Source: RPQJ01 sp963732375 (GTDB lineage: Bacteria > Pseudomonadota > Gammaproteobacteria > Steroidobacterales > Steroidobacteraceae). Taken from it: 64,000 bases of DNA. The notes under the pieces were generated by a model. It was not told the origin of the DNA. It searched no databases and saw only the letters and a list, made by a program, of their open reading frames with translations. This document shows, one piece after another, positions 38,663 through 47,377 of this stretch. Each line of letters opens with the position of its first letter. Positions within the stretch are counted from its first letter, which is position 1. Location of the stretch: assembly GCA_963732375.1 (NCBI GenBank), contig CAVSZE010000001.1:305174-369173 (forward strand), read 5' to 3'. Position numbers and translations under genes: made by a program.

Positions 38663-39648
38663 GCGAACTCCCGGCCGGAATCACGCGCGAACGCGGCCTG
38701 CACCTGCTCGCCGAGATGCTGCGCATCCGGCAGTTCGAGGGACGCTGCGCGGAACTCTACGGCGCCGGCAAGATCCGCGGGTTTCTCCACCTCTATGACG
38801 GCGAGGAAGCCGTGGCGGTCGGTGTGATGCAGGTGCTGGGCCCGGGGACTCGATCGTCTCGACGTACCGCGAGCACGGCCACGCGATCGCGCGCGGCATC
38901 GCGATGGGCCCGCTGATGGCCGAGCTGTACGGCAAGCGCACCGGCTGCAGCGGCGGGCGCGGCGGCTCGATGCACATCTTCGACGCGGCGACACGCTTCT
39001 ACGGCGGCAACGCGATCGTCGGCGGCGGGTTGCCACTCGCCGTCGGGCTCGGCCTCGCCGAGAAGATGCGCGGACGGCCACGGCGTTGCGGGATGCTTCT
39101 TCGGCGAGGGTGCGGCGGCCGAGGGTGAGTTCCACGAGTCGCTGAACCTGGCGGCGCTGTGGAAGCTGCCCGTGCTGTTCCTCTGCGAGAACAACCTCTA
39201 TGCGATGGGCACGGCACTGGCGCGCTCGGAGTCGCAGACCGACATCCATGCCAAGGCCGCGGCCTACGGCGTGCGCGCCATGGCAGTGGACGGGATGGAC
39301 GTGTTCGCAGTCGAAGCCGCGACGCGTGAAGCGGCGGAGTTCGCGCGCGCGGGCAACGGGCCGGCGCTGCTCGAGTTCCGCACGTACCGGTTCCGTGCCC
39401 ACTCGATGTTCGACGCACAGCTCTACCGCGACAAGGCCGAAGTCGAGGAGTGGCGCACCCATGGGCCAGTGATCACGCTCACGACCCGGCTCAAGGCGGC
39501 CGGGCTCATGACCGAGGACGATTTCCAGCGAATCGAGCAAGACGCGGATGCCGAGGTCCAGGCCGCAGTCGAGTTCGCCGAACAGTCGGACTGGGAACCC
39601 GTCGAGGACCTGACGCGTCACGTTTACGCGGAGGTGCCGCCGAAATGA
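38659..39648 (+). pseudogene. pdhA: Thiamine-pyrophosphate dehydrogenase E1 alpha subunit, two frameshifts
   Basis: E1 alpha of a 2-oxo-acid (pyruvate- or acetoin-type) dehydrogenase, about 329 residues when repaired. Segment one ends MQVLGPG; segment two begins DSIVSTYREHGHAIARG and includes GRGGSMHIFD; segment three includes GCFFGEGAAAEGEFHESLN (thiamine-binding GDG-type motif) and runs to the stop. Breaks: one G too few in the GGGG run near 38850, and one extra G near 39072. Both are G-run indels, so sequencing error is plausible. It overlaps pdhB by ATGA. Confidence 0.85.
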
Positions 39649-40640
39649 CAGCTGGACCGGTAACGCGCATCACCTACCGCGAGGCGGTGAAGCAGGGGAT
39701 CCGCGAGGCGTTGGAGAACGACCCGCGTGTGTTCCTGATGGGCGAGGACGTCGGCAGGTACGGCGGGTGCTTCGCGGTCAGCAAAGGCTTGCTCGAAGAG
39801 TTCGGCGAGGAGCGGATCCGCGATACGCCGCTGTCGGAATCGGCATTCGTGGGTGCGGGCATCGGCGCGGCGATGGCGGGGATGCGCCCGATCGTCGAAG
39901 TCATGACGGTCAACTTCAGCCTGCTGGCGCTCGACCAGATCGTCAACAATGCGGCGACGCTCTGCCACATGTCCGGCGGGCAGTTCCCAGTGCCGGTCGT
40001 GATCCGCATGGCGACGGGCGCAGGGCGACAACTCGCGGCGCAGCACTCGCACAGCCTCGAGGCCTGGTACGCGCACGTGCCCGGGCTGCGCGTCGTCGCG
40101 CCGGCCACTATCGACGACGCGCGCGGCATGCTGCGACCGGCACTCGAGTGTCCGGACCCGGTGATCATTTTCGAGCCCATCTCGCTGTACAACATGGAGG
40201 GCGAACTCACCGATGCGGCCGCCACCGCCGAGCTTTCGGGCGGACGCGTGCACCGGCCGGGCCGCGACGTCACGCTGGTCACCTACGGCGCGAGCCTGTG
40301 GCGTTGCGTCGCGGCGGCGGAGGAACTCGCGGGCCTCGGAGTGGAGGCGGAGATCATCGACCTGCGTTCTCTGCGGCCGCTCGACGACGAGACGATCCTG
40401 GCGTCGGTGGCGAAGACGCATCGCGTCGTGATCGTGGACGAAGGCTGGCGCACCGGCAGTCTCTCCGCGGAGGTGGCGATGCGCATCGTCGAGCAGGGGT
40501 TCTATGAGCTCGATGCGGCGATTGCTCGCGTGTGCAGCGCCGAGGTGCCGATCCCGTACCCGAAGCACCTCGAGGACGCAGCGCTGCCGAGCCAGGAGCG
40601 AATCGTCACCGCGGTGCAGGGAGTGATTGGCCATGCGTAG
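39645..40640 (+). CDS. pdhB: Thiamine-pyrophosphate dehydrogenase E1 beta subunit
   Basis: 331 residues with the E1 beta features ALENDPRVFLMGEDVGRYGG, FVGAGIGAAMAGMRPIVEVM and the C-terminal transketolase domain (TLVTYGASLW). Partners the frame-broken E1 alpha to decarboxylate a 2-oxo acid and transfer the acyl group to the E2 lipoyl domain. ATG at 39645 overlaps the pdhA stop. Its context with an acyl-CoA synthetase, E2 and ACP suggests an acyl/acetyl-group supply module. Confidence 0.92.
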   Translation: MTAGPVTRITYREAVKQGIREALENDPRVFLMGEDVGRYGGCFAVSKGLLEEFGEERIRDTPLSESAFVGAGIGAAMAGMRPIVEVMTVNFSLLALDQIVNNAATLCHMSGGQFPVPVVIRMATGAGRQLAAQHSHSLEAWYAHVPGLRVVAPATIDDARGMLRPALECPDPVIIFEPISLYNMEGELTDAAATAELSGGRVHRPGRDVTLVTYGASLWRCVAAAEELAGLGVEAEIIDLRSLRPLDDETILASVAKTHRVVIVDEGWRTGSLSAEVAMRIVEQGFYELDAAIARVCSAEVPIPYPKHLEDAALPSQERIVTAVQGVIGHA

Positions 40641-40660
40641 TGACTATCGGACGACAGACG

Positions 40661-41809
40661 ATGCTCAGTGAATTCCGCCTGCCCGCGCTGGGGGCCGACA
40701 TGGAGGAGGGCACGGTGGTGCAGTGGAACGTCGCGCCCGGCGATGCGGTGACGCGCGGCCAGATCGTTGCCGTCGTGGAGACGGACAAGGGTGCCATCGA
40801 CGTCGAGATCTTCGAGGACGGGGTGATCCGCGAGCTGGTCGTCGCGCCCGGGACGAAGGTGCCGGTGGGGACGGTCCTGGCGCGTCTCGAGACGCAGGGT
40901 CCCTCTGCCGCTCCTTCTCCGGCACCTGGGCGGGAGAGCAGTGGGGAGCGGGCATCGGAGCGCGCATCTGTCGCACGACCCAGGATTTCTCCTGCGGCAC
41001 GAGTCCGCGCGCGCGAACTCGGCGTGGCTGCCGGGACGCTGGCTGGCAGCGGGCCGGGCGGCGCGATCACGATCGAGGACGTCGAGAAGTCGGGACCGTC
41101 AACCCGGCCCCCTCCCGACAGCACGGGGGACCAGGCCAGGGAGGGAGCCGGAGGAATGCGCGAGGCGATCGCGGCGGCGATGTCGCGATCAAAGCGTGAG
41201 ATCCCGCACTACTACCTCTCGCTCACGACAGACGTCACAGCAGCGGTCGAGTGGCTCGCAGCACGAAACGCGACCGTGCCCGTCACGGAGCGGCTGCTGT
41301 TCGCGGCACTGCTGATCAAGGCCGTCGCCCTCGCTTGCCGCGACTTCAAGGGCTTCAGCGGCTTCTACAGGGAAGGCCGCTACGAGCAGAGTCCTCTGGT
41401 TCACGTTGGCGTGGCGGTCGCGATCCGCGGCGGCGGGCTGGTCGCGCCGGCCATCATGGATACGGAGAACAAGCCGTTGCCGATGCTCATGGAGGAATTC
41501 CGGCAACTGGTCACCAGGGCACGCGCGGGGCGGCTGCGGGCAAGCGAGCTCGCGGCTCCGAGCATCGTCCTGACGAGCCTGGGCGAGTCGGCGGTCGACG
41601 CAGTGTTCCCGATTATCCAGCCGCCGCAGGTGGCGATCGTCGGTGCAGGCGCCGTCAGGCCCCGTCCCTGGGTTGTAGACGGCAGTGTCGAGCCGCGCCA
41701 TGTGATCACGCTGTCGCTCGGCGCAGATCACCGGGTGACGGACGGGCGGCTCGGCGCGCAGTTCCTCGCGAGGATTGCTGAACGCGTCGCCGCGCCGGAC
41801 GGCTTGTAA
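40661..41809 (+). CDS. pdhC: Dihydrolipoamide acyltransferase E2
   Basis: 382 residues: one N-terminal lipoyl domain (lipoyl Lys in VETDKGAID, about residue 43), an Ala/Pro linker, a peripheral-subunit-binding domain (ISPAARVRARELGV), and the catalytic core ending with DHRVTDGRLGAQFL, which retains the HxxxDG active site. Transfers the acyl group from lipoate to CoA, or here possibly to the adjacent ACP. It begins 20 bases after pdhB. The E3 gene is not in the operon. Confidence 0.9.
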   Translation: MLSEFRLPALGADMEEGTVVQWNVAPGDAVTRGQIVAVVETDKGAIDVEIFEDGVIRELVVAPGTKVPVGTVLARLETQGPSAAPSPAPGRESSGERASERASVARPRISPAARVRARELGVAAGTLAGSGPGGAITIEDVEKSGPSTRPPPDSTGDQAREGAGGMREAIAAAMSRSKREIPHYYLSLTTDVTAAVEWLAARNATVPVTERLLFAALLIKAVALACRDFKGFSGFYREGRYEQSPLVHVGVAVAIRGGGLVAPAIMDTENKPLPMLMEEFRQLVTRARAGRLRASELAAPSIVLTSLGESAVDAVFPIIQPPQVAIVGAGAVRPRPWVVDGSVEPRHVITLSLGADHRVTDGRLGAQFLARIAERVAAPDGL

Positions 41810-41819
41810 GGTGATTGCG

Positions 41820-42065
41820 ATGAAGCGCGAAGAACTTGCCGCGAAGCTGCTAGCCCTGGTCACCGGGATCGCGCCGGACGTGGATCCCGCGACGGTGATT
41901 CCCGGAATCGACTTCCGCGACCAGTTCGATTTCGACTCCATGGACACACTCAATTTTGCAATCGAGTTGCACCGGGAGTTCGGCATCGACGTGCCCGAGG
42001 CGGAGTACTCGAGGCTCGCGAGCCTCGATAAATGCGTGGCGTACCTTGCGGAAAAGGTTCGCTGA
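41820..42065 (+). CDS. Acyl carrier protein
   Basis: 81 residues with the phosphopantetheine attachment serine in FDFDSMDTLNFAIELH (Ser about residue 39), an acidic four-helix ACP fold, and no fatty-acid-synthesis neighbours. Being the last gene of the acs-pdhABC unit suggests it receives or carries the acyl group formed there. ATG at 41820 is 10 bases past the E2 stop. Confidence 0.88.
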   Translation: MKREELAAKLLALVTGIAPDVDPATVIPGIDFRDQFDFDSMDTLNFAIELHREFGIDVPEAEYSRLASLDKCVAYLAEKVR

Positions 42066-42075
42066 CGCGGAAAAA

Positions 42076-42121
42076 GGGGACATTCTCCTTTTTCCGTCCG
42101 CGGAAAAAGGAGAATGTCCCC
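42076..42121. repeat. Dispersed 18-bp repeat, cluster 3 (facing pair)
   Basis: Forward GGGGACATTCTCCTTTTTCC from 42076 and inverted copy at 42104-42121, with only about 8 bases between. Lies between convergent genes (ACP and the zinc peptidase), so it may double as a bidirectional terminator hairpin. Confidence 0.82.
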
Positions 42122-42129
42122 TCCAGCCG

Positions 42130-42996
42130 CTAGAGCTGCCGCGCGCTGAACGTATCGCAGGCCTCGAGTGAACCGGCCGTGAGACCCGTTTTGAACCATT
42201 TCACGCGCTGCGCCGAACTGCCGTGCGTGAAGGCATCCGGCACCACGTAACCCTGGGTCTGTTTCTGCAGCCGGTCGTCGCCGATCGCGCTCGCCGCATT
42301 CAGGCCTTCTTCGACATCGCCGGCCTCGAGCAGCTGCCGCTTCTGCGATGCGTTCTGTGCCCAGATGCCCGCGTAGCAATCAGCCTGCAGCTCGAGGCGC
42401 ACGGACAATGCATTGGCCTCGGCCTTGCTCGATCGCTGTTGCGCGTTGTGGACCTTTTCGGATGTGCCGAGCAGGTACTGCACATGGTGGCCGACCTCGT
42501 GCGCAATCACGTACGCCTCGGCGAAGTCGCCGGGCGCGCCGAACCGCGAGCTCAGGTCGTTGTAGAACGACATGTCGATGTAGACCTTCTGGTCCAGCGG
42601 GCAGTAGAACGGCCCCGATGCCGACTCGGCCATGCCGCAGGCTGACTTGACCATGCCACTGAAGAGCACCAGCGTTGGCGGTACATACTGGACGCCGTAG
42701 CGCGGCAGGATCTGGGTCCAGGCATCCTCGGTGTCGGCCAGGACTACTGCAGTCAGGTCGCGGAGTTTCGCCTCCTGCGCACTCTCCTGGTAGGGCTGGT
42801 CCGGCGCGGACGACTGCGGCTGCTCCTCCTGCTGCTGGACGGCCATGCCGAGGAACGGCCGCACGTCCACGCCCATGAACGACAGCACGACGAGCACCAG
42901 TACGCCTCCAAGGCTCAGGCCCACCCCGGTGCGCACGGGCCGCATGCCGCGGCGATCTTCGATGTTGCTGCTCTTGCGGCGGCCTTCGATGTCCAT
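42130..42996 (-). CDS. Neutral zinc metallopeptidase, YpfJ family
   Basis: 288 residues: cytoplasmic N-terminus, one membrane helix (about 24-44), a short linker, and the YpfJ peptidase domain with HEVGHHVQ (catalytic HExxH) followed by ELQADCYAGIWA carrying the third ligand region. The family's substrate is unknown; it faces the periplasm. Two cysteines (CGMAES...FYCP) may pair. Confidence 0.92.
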   Translation of the reverse strand: MDIEGRRKSSNIEDRRGMRPVRTGVGLSLGGVLVLVVLSFMGVDVRPFLGMAVQQQEEQPQSSAPDQPYQESAQEAKLRDLTAVVLADTEDAWTQILPRYGVQYVPPTLVLFSGMVKSACGMAESASGPFYCPLDQKVYIDMSFYNDLSSRFGAPGDFAEAYVIAHEVGHHVQYLLGTSEKVHNAQQRSSKAEANALSVRLELQADCYAGIWAQNASQKRQLLEAGDVEEGLNAASAIGDDRLQKQTQGYVVPDAFTHGSSAQRVKWFKTGLTAGSLEACDTFSARQL

Positions 42997-43111
42997 GCTG
43001 GCAATCCCCGTCAGGTCTAGTCGGTGCTAGATGCGGAGACTACCCGACCCGGCCGGTCGCCGGGAGGGGCGGGTTCGAGGGGAGGGCCAGGGCGCTCCGG
43101 GCAGGTCGGCA

Positions 43112-43357
43112 TCAGGTGTTGCGTGGGTCCGCCGAGCCTTCGTCGATCCAGACGCCATAGCTGCACTTCAGGACCTGGGACCCGCTGGCGACGAAAGTGC
43201 CTTCCGGGTAGCTGGTTCCGTTGAAGTAGCAGACCGGCTCGCCAGGGACCTGCTGGCGCACCACGTCGGTGTCCTCGTCTTCTTCGTCGGCAACCGGTGA
43301 GTTCCTGAGTTCAGGGTCCTGCGCGCCCACCTGCGGAATCGAGGGATGTAGCTTCAT
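43112..43357 (-). CDS. DUF1496-like small protein
   Basis: 81 residues; the C-terminal half reads EPVCYFNGTSYPEGTFVASG then QVLKCSYGVW, matching the DUF1496 (YnjH) pattern of a Cys-Tyr start and a second Cys. The N-terminal half is acidic with no clear signal peptide. The frame continues upstream through repeats, so the ATG at 43357 is chosen. Function unknown. Confidence 0.7.
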   Translation of the reverse strand: MKLHPSIPQVGAQDPELRNSPVADEEDEDTDVVRQQVPGEPVCYFNGTSYPEGTFVASGSQVLKCSYGVWIDEGSADPRNT

Positions 43358-43370
43358 GGCGTTGCTCCCG

Positions 43371-43580
43371 AAAATAGGTGCCAGGCACCGAATTACCGCG
43401 ACTGACCGCCTGATTGTTCGCCTGAACCACCGCCGCTGGAATACGCAGAAGAGGTAGGGAGGGGACATTCTCCTTTTCGCCGGCGTTGGCGGACGTACAT
43501 AAGTCTTTGGAAATTGGGTGGAAACCCGTGGGAAAAGGAGAATGTCCCCTCCCACAAAAATAGGTGCCTGGCACCTATTT
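43371..43580. repeat. Compound repeat: two dispersed families nested
   Basis: An outer pair of the palindromic element AAATAGGTGCCAGGCACC (43372-43389; a fuller copy AAATAGGTGCCTGGCACC plus TATTT at 43558-43580) encloses an inner facing pair of the 18-bp element (43461-43478 and 43532-43549). The structure is a nested inverted repeat of about 210 bp between a minus-strand and a plus-strand gene. Both families recur widely in some Proteobacteria; no transposase is inside. Confidence 0.82.
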
Positions 43581-43596
43581 CTCTACAATCACGGTC

Positions 43597-45307
43597 ATGC
43601 ACGATTGGAGCTTCGAGTACCTCCGCCGCCAGATCGTCGGCATCGACTCGGCGTTCGACACGCCGTTCGGTCGTCGGTTGATGGTCTACTGCGACTACAC
43701 GGCCTCGGGCCGCTGCCTGGTGTTCGTCGAGCGCTACCTGCAGACGCTGCAGCGGGTCTACGCGAACACGCACACCGAGGACGACCTCACGGGCCGCAGC
43801 ATGAGCCGGCTGCTGCACGAGGCTGAGGATGCGATCAAGCGCTCGGTGAACGCGGGCCCCCAGGGCCGCATCGTCGCCTGCGGCACCGGTGCGACCGGTG
43901 CCATCGACAAGCTGCAGCAGATCCTCGGCGTGTTCCTGCCGCCGGCGACCCGTAAGGCGGTCGGGGAAGAGCTGCGTGAGTTCCTGGGCTCTGAGCAGTA
44001 CGAGGCATTCCGCCGCCACCAGCAGTTGCGCCAGCCGGTCGTGTTCGTCGGGCCCTACGAACACCACTCCAACGAAGTCACCTGGCGGCAGGGGCTTGCA
44101 ACCGTCGTCGAGGTGAACCTCGCAGCGGATGGCAGCGTTGACCTTGCGCACCTCGAACGGCTGCTTCGCGAGCCCGAGTACCGCGGACGCCTCAGGATCG
44201 GCTCGTTCTCGGCGGCCTCGAACGTCACCGGCATGCGCTCGCCGGTGCGCGAGATCGCCCGGATGCTGCACGCGCACGATGCTTATGCCTGCTTCGACTT
44301 CGCGGCCAGCGCGCCGTACGTGGGCATCGACATGAATCCGCCGGCGAACGCCCGCGGACGGCGACCCATCGATCGACGCGGTGTTTCTCTCGCCGCACAA
44401 GTTCCTCGGCGGACCGGGGTCGAGCGGCGTACTGGTGTTCAACGAGCGCATGTACCAGCGCGACCTGCCGCCCAGCGTCGGTGGCGGCGGCACGGTGGAC
44501 TACGTGAGCCCCGTCGACCAGGACTTCATCCTCGACGTCGAGGAGCGCGAGAAGGCCGGCACGCCCGGTGTGCTGCAGACGCTCAAGGCCGCACTCGCGA
44601 TCGAGGTCAAGGCGCGCGTCGGCGTCGAGCGCATCGAGGCGCGCGAGCACGAACTGCTCAGCCGTGCATTCGCGCGCTGGGCCGGCAACGAGCGGATCGA
44701 GATACTCGGCAACCCCGATCCTTCACGCCGGATAGGCATAGTCTCGTTCAACCTGCGCGATGCCCGAGGCCGTTACCTGCACCCGAAGTTCGTCACCGTG
44801 CTGCTTAACGACCTGTTCGGCATCCAGTCACGCGCGGGTTGCTCCTGCGCCGGACCTTACGGCCACCGACTGCTCGGCATCGACCACACGACATCGGAGC
44901 TCTATCGCGACTGGGTACGCAAGGGCTTCCAGGGCATCAAGCCCGGCTGGTGCCGTGTCGGCTTCCATTACTCGATGGACGACCTCGAGGCGGGTTTCAT
45001 CATGGACGCCGTCGAATTCGTCGCGGCGCAGGGCCATCGCTTCCTGCCGCTGTATTCCTTCGATCCTGGCACCGGCATGTGGAGCCATCGCGAGTACCGG
45101 GAAACGCATGCCGCGTTTTCGCTGGACGCCGCGCTCGAGGCGTCGGGCTGCAACGAGACCGCGCTGCCGGCGGAGACACGGTCGAAGATCTACGCGGATT
45201 GTCTCTCCGAGGCGCGGTCGTGGGCCGAACGGCTGGGCGAGCCTGGTCCGGGCGCGGAGGCAGAGCTGGAGCGCTTCGGGGAGCTGCGTTTCTTCAACGT
45301 TTGCTGA
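43597..45307 (+). pseudogene. Class V aminotransferase / cysteine-desulfurase-like protein, single frameshift
   Basis: PLP enzyme of about 570 residues when repaired. The first half has the CDYTASGRCL start and the cofactor-binding DFAASAPYVGIDM; the second begins with the PLP lysine motif AVFLSPHKFLGGPGSSGVL and has GCSCAGPYGHRLLG. Frame is lost near 44350, where one extra C in a CCC run is the simplest explanation. Longer than typical SufS/IscS; the class with LSPHKF and C-terminal extension is seen as free-standing aminotransferase V genes. Flanked on both sides by repeat clusters. Confidence 0.82.
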
Positions 45308-45310
45308 GCA

Positions 45311-45426
45311 GGGGACATTCTCCTTTTCGGAGGGGACATTCTCCTTTTTCCAAGCTCGACTGCATTCAATTGCAGGTGACTTGCTTGAAAAAGGAGAATG
45401 TCCCCTCCGAAAAGGAGAATGTCCCC
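45311..45426. repeat. Dispersed 18-bp repeat, cluster 5 (2 forward, 2 inverted copies)
   Basis: Forward copies at 45311-45328 and 45332-45349; inverted at about 45387-45405 and 45409-45426. Sits between two convergent genes; the last copy shares a base with the stop codon of the downstream minus-strand gene. Confidence 0.85.
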
Positions 45427-46298
45427 TACCTGCGTAGCGCCGACCGCAGCAGCCCCGCGGCCGCGTACACGACCACGACCACCACCAGCCAGCGCAGCCA
45501 GTCGAGCGGCAGCGACTTCACGACGTAGGCAGCGAGCAGCACCGCCGGTATGCCGCCGATCGCAAGGCCGATCGCCGCGCGCGCATCGTATCGTCGCCGC
45601 GCGACGAAGCGCAGGCTGCCCGCCGGCATCAGGAACGCGCACGAGCCCATCATGATCGGGAACGCGGCGATGGGGCTCATGCCGAGCAGGCTCACCAGGA
45701 TCAGGCAGGGGCCGTACAGTCCGATGCCGAGCGACATCAGTGCGCCGAGCACGAAGTTGCCGGCCAGGCCGATCCAGAGTCGCGGACCAGAAAGCGCGAT
45801 CGCCTCGCCGCCGCCCGGCACCAGCCCGAAGATCGTGAGCAGGAATAGCAGCGCGGCGACCAGCAGCGCCATGCCCATGCCGAGCTGCACACCACGCCGC
45901 GGCAGGCCCGAGACCACCTGTGCGCCCACCAGGGCGCCCACGACCGCCGCCGCGATCATGCCGATCAGCGTCACCGGATCCACGACGACGGCGGCAATGA
46001 AGATCAGCGCCTGGGTGATGGTCGGCAGCGCGTGACCGACGTTCAGCGTGCCCGGGATGTCTTCATCCGCCACGTGCCTGCGCAGTCGGTACGCGGCGGT
46101 AGTAGTAGCGAAAGAGCCGACGCCGAGCGTGTCGAAGAAGTTCGCGACGAAGCCGAGCGCCACGTCGAACAGCCGCGGCTTGCGGGTGCCGGTGGAGGTC
46201 GCGTTCCTGCGCTCGAGCCACCACCACGCCAGCACGTGAGAGACGCCGAACAGGGCGACGCCAACCAGAACCGCTGTGATCAGGCTGTTCGGGGACAT
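45426..46298 (-). CDS. TauE/SafE-family membrane transporter
   Basis: 290 residues with eight hydrophobic helices and the two-repeat architecture of the TauE/SafE (sulfite exporter, DUF81) family; FFDTLGVGSFATTTAAYRLR in the first repeat and GLYGPCLILVSLLGMSPIAA in the second are characteristic. Substrate unknown: sulfite, sulfoacetate and other organosulfur anions are known in relatives. Confidence 0.87.
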   Translation of the reverse strand: MSPNSLITAVLVGVALFGVSHVLAWWWLERRNATSTGTRKPRLFDVALGFVANFFDTLGVGSFATTTAAYRLRRHVADEDIPGTLNVGHALPTITQALIFIAAVVVDPVTLIGMIAAAVVGALVGAQVVSGLPRRGVQLGMGMALLVAALLFLLTIFGLVPGGGEAIALSGPRLWIGLAGNFVLGALMSLGIGLYGPCLILVSLLGMSPIAAFPIMMGSCAFLMPAGSLRFVARRRYDARAAIGLAIGGIPAVLLAAYVVKSLPLDWLRWLVVVVVVYAAAGLLRSALRR

Positions 46299-46342
46299 GG
46301 GTCAGTGCCGTGCATCGGCGGGCATTCTGTGCTGCCCGGCAC

Positions 46343-46744
46343 TCATCCCGCCAGCAGTTTGAAGCCAGGCAGCTTCGCGGCCTTGCGGTCGAAGGTGATC
46401 GTGTGCTCGCAGCCAGCCGAGGCGTTCGTTCTTGCGATCAGACAATCCGTGAAATCTGCCGAAGAGCTTTCGAAGTCTCGCAATGCCGCGTGCACATCGT
46501 CTGACGCGTCCAACTCGAGCTCGGATACATTCAAGAGCCCGCGGACGGCGGCGGCGATCTGCGTGCGGTCGTAGTCATAGATATCCCCGAGGACCCAGGC
46601 CACCTCGGCGACGACGACATGCGAGACGAACCCAGGGTCGTCGGCCGAGCAGTGCGTCGCCATGAAACGCTCGGCGGCCCGCACCTGCGCATCGTTGTCG
46701 CGGACGAGCAGGCGCATCAGCACGTTCGTATCAATTCCGAACAT
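46343..46744 (-). CDS. PIN-domain ribonuclease toxin (VapC type)
   Basis: 133 residues with MFGIDTNVLMRLLVRDN (Asp4), VVAEVAWVL (Glu) and FTDCLIARTNA (Asp), the PIN active site. Start is ATG at 46744, 14 bases inside the antitoxin gene. Forms a TA pair with the AbrB-type gene. Confidence 0.87.
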   Translation of the reverse strand: MFGIDTNVLMRLLVRDNDAQVRAAERFMATHCSADDPGFVSHVVVAEVAWVLGDIYDYDRTQIAAAVRGLLNVSELELDASDDVHAALRDFESSSADFTDCLIARTNASAGCEHTITFDRKAAKLPGFKLLAG

Positions 46745-46991
46745 TTCGCGTGAACCTCGCCACACGGCCCCTGGCAATAGACGCTTCGATCTCCTCGATT
46801 GTCGCCTTCCGCTTTGGCGGCGGCAGAATGCCCCGCAGCGATGAGATGTCCTTGTTGACCGCGCGCAGCCGCGCAGTGCCGTCGTCCTCGACGACGAACA
46901 GCACCCGATCGCCGGGCTTGAGATTCAGCTTGAGCCGCACGTCCTTCGGCACGGTGATCTGTCCCTTGCTCGTCATCCTGGCTTTGGTCAT
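46731..46991 (-). CDS. AbrB/SpoVT-type antitoxin
   Basis: 86 residues starting MTKARMTSKGQITVPKDVRL, the swapped-hairpin AbrB DNA-binding domain, then a toxin-binding tail. Overlaps the PIN toxin gene by 14 bases. A 12-base inverted repeat lies 18 bases upstream. Confidence 0.9.
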   Translation of the reverse strand: MTKARMTSKGQITVPKDVRLKLNLKPGDRVLFVVEDDGTARLRAVNKDISSLRGILPPPKRKATIEEIEASIARGRVARFTRNVRN

Positions 46992-47008
46992 GACGCCTTA
47001 CCGAATTG

Positions 47009-47038
47009 GCAATTCCTTACCTTAGTGTAAGGGATTGC
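47009..47038. promoter_or_regulatory. Inverted-repeat operator upstream of the AbrB/PIN module
   Basis: GCAATTCCTTAC and GTAAGGGATTGC are 11/12 complementary around a 6-base spacer. AbrB-type antitoxins repress their operons through such repeats. Inferred from position. Confidence 0.6.
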
Positions 47039-47213
47039 GACGTCGAGCGCCCGGAGGACGGTATTCTGGCCCGCAGTTCCAAGCCTCAGAGCATCGGTAA
47101 TTGCCAGGATTTGTGGAGATTTGGCCGAGTGGGCGTTCTTGACGGCCGGACACCCCTCGGGTCTAATTCCCGCCCTTCCGATGCCCGGCCGACCGGCCGG
47201 GACTGCCTACCGT

Positions 47214-47289
<76 letters not shown>

Positions 47290-47298
47290 CTTCCAACG

Positions 47299-47338
47299 GG
47301 TGTATTCCGATCACATGGGGTGTATTCCGATCACATGG
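47299..47338. repeat. Two exact tandem copies of a 20-bp unit next to tRNA-Phe
   Basis: GGTGTATTCCGATCACATGG occurs twice with no spacer, 10 bases after the tRNA 3' end. It is not an extra tRNA fragment. It could be an excision/insertion scar or a binding site. Confidence 0.8.
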
Positions 47339-47377
47339 TTTACACCCGCTGCTTGGCCTGCCTCCGACGCGGCTGTG

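Noticed and set aside
47113..47210. tRNA-like stretch (GGCCGAGTGGGC ... GGGTCTAATTCCC) before tRNA-Phe
   Set aside because: It has D-arm- and T-arm-like pieces of a Leu/Ser type, but the acceptor stem does not pair and no clear anticodon arm forms. At most a decayed tRNA.
47299..47338. CRISPR-like repeat
   Set aside because: Two exact 20-bp copies without any spacer and no cas genes; a plain tandem repeat.
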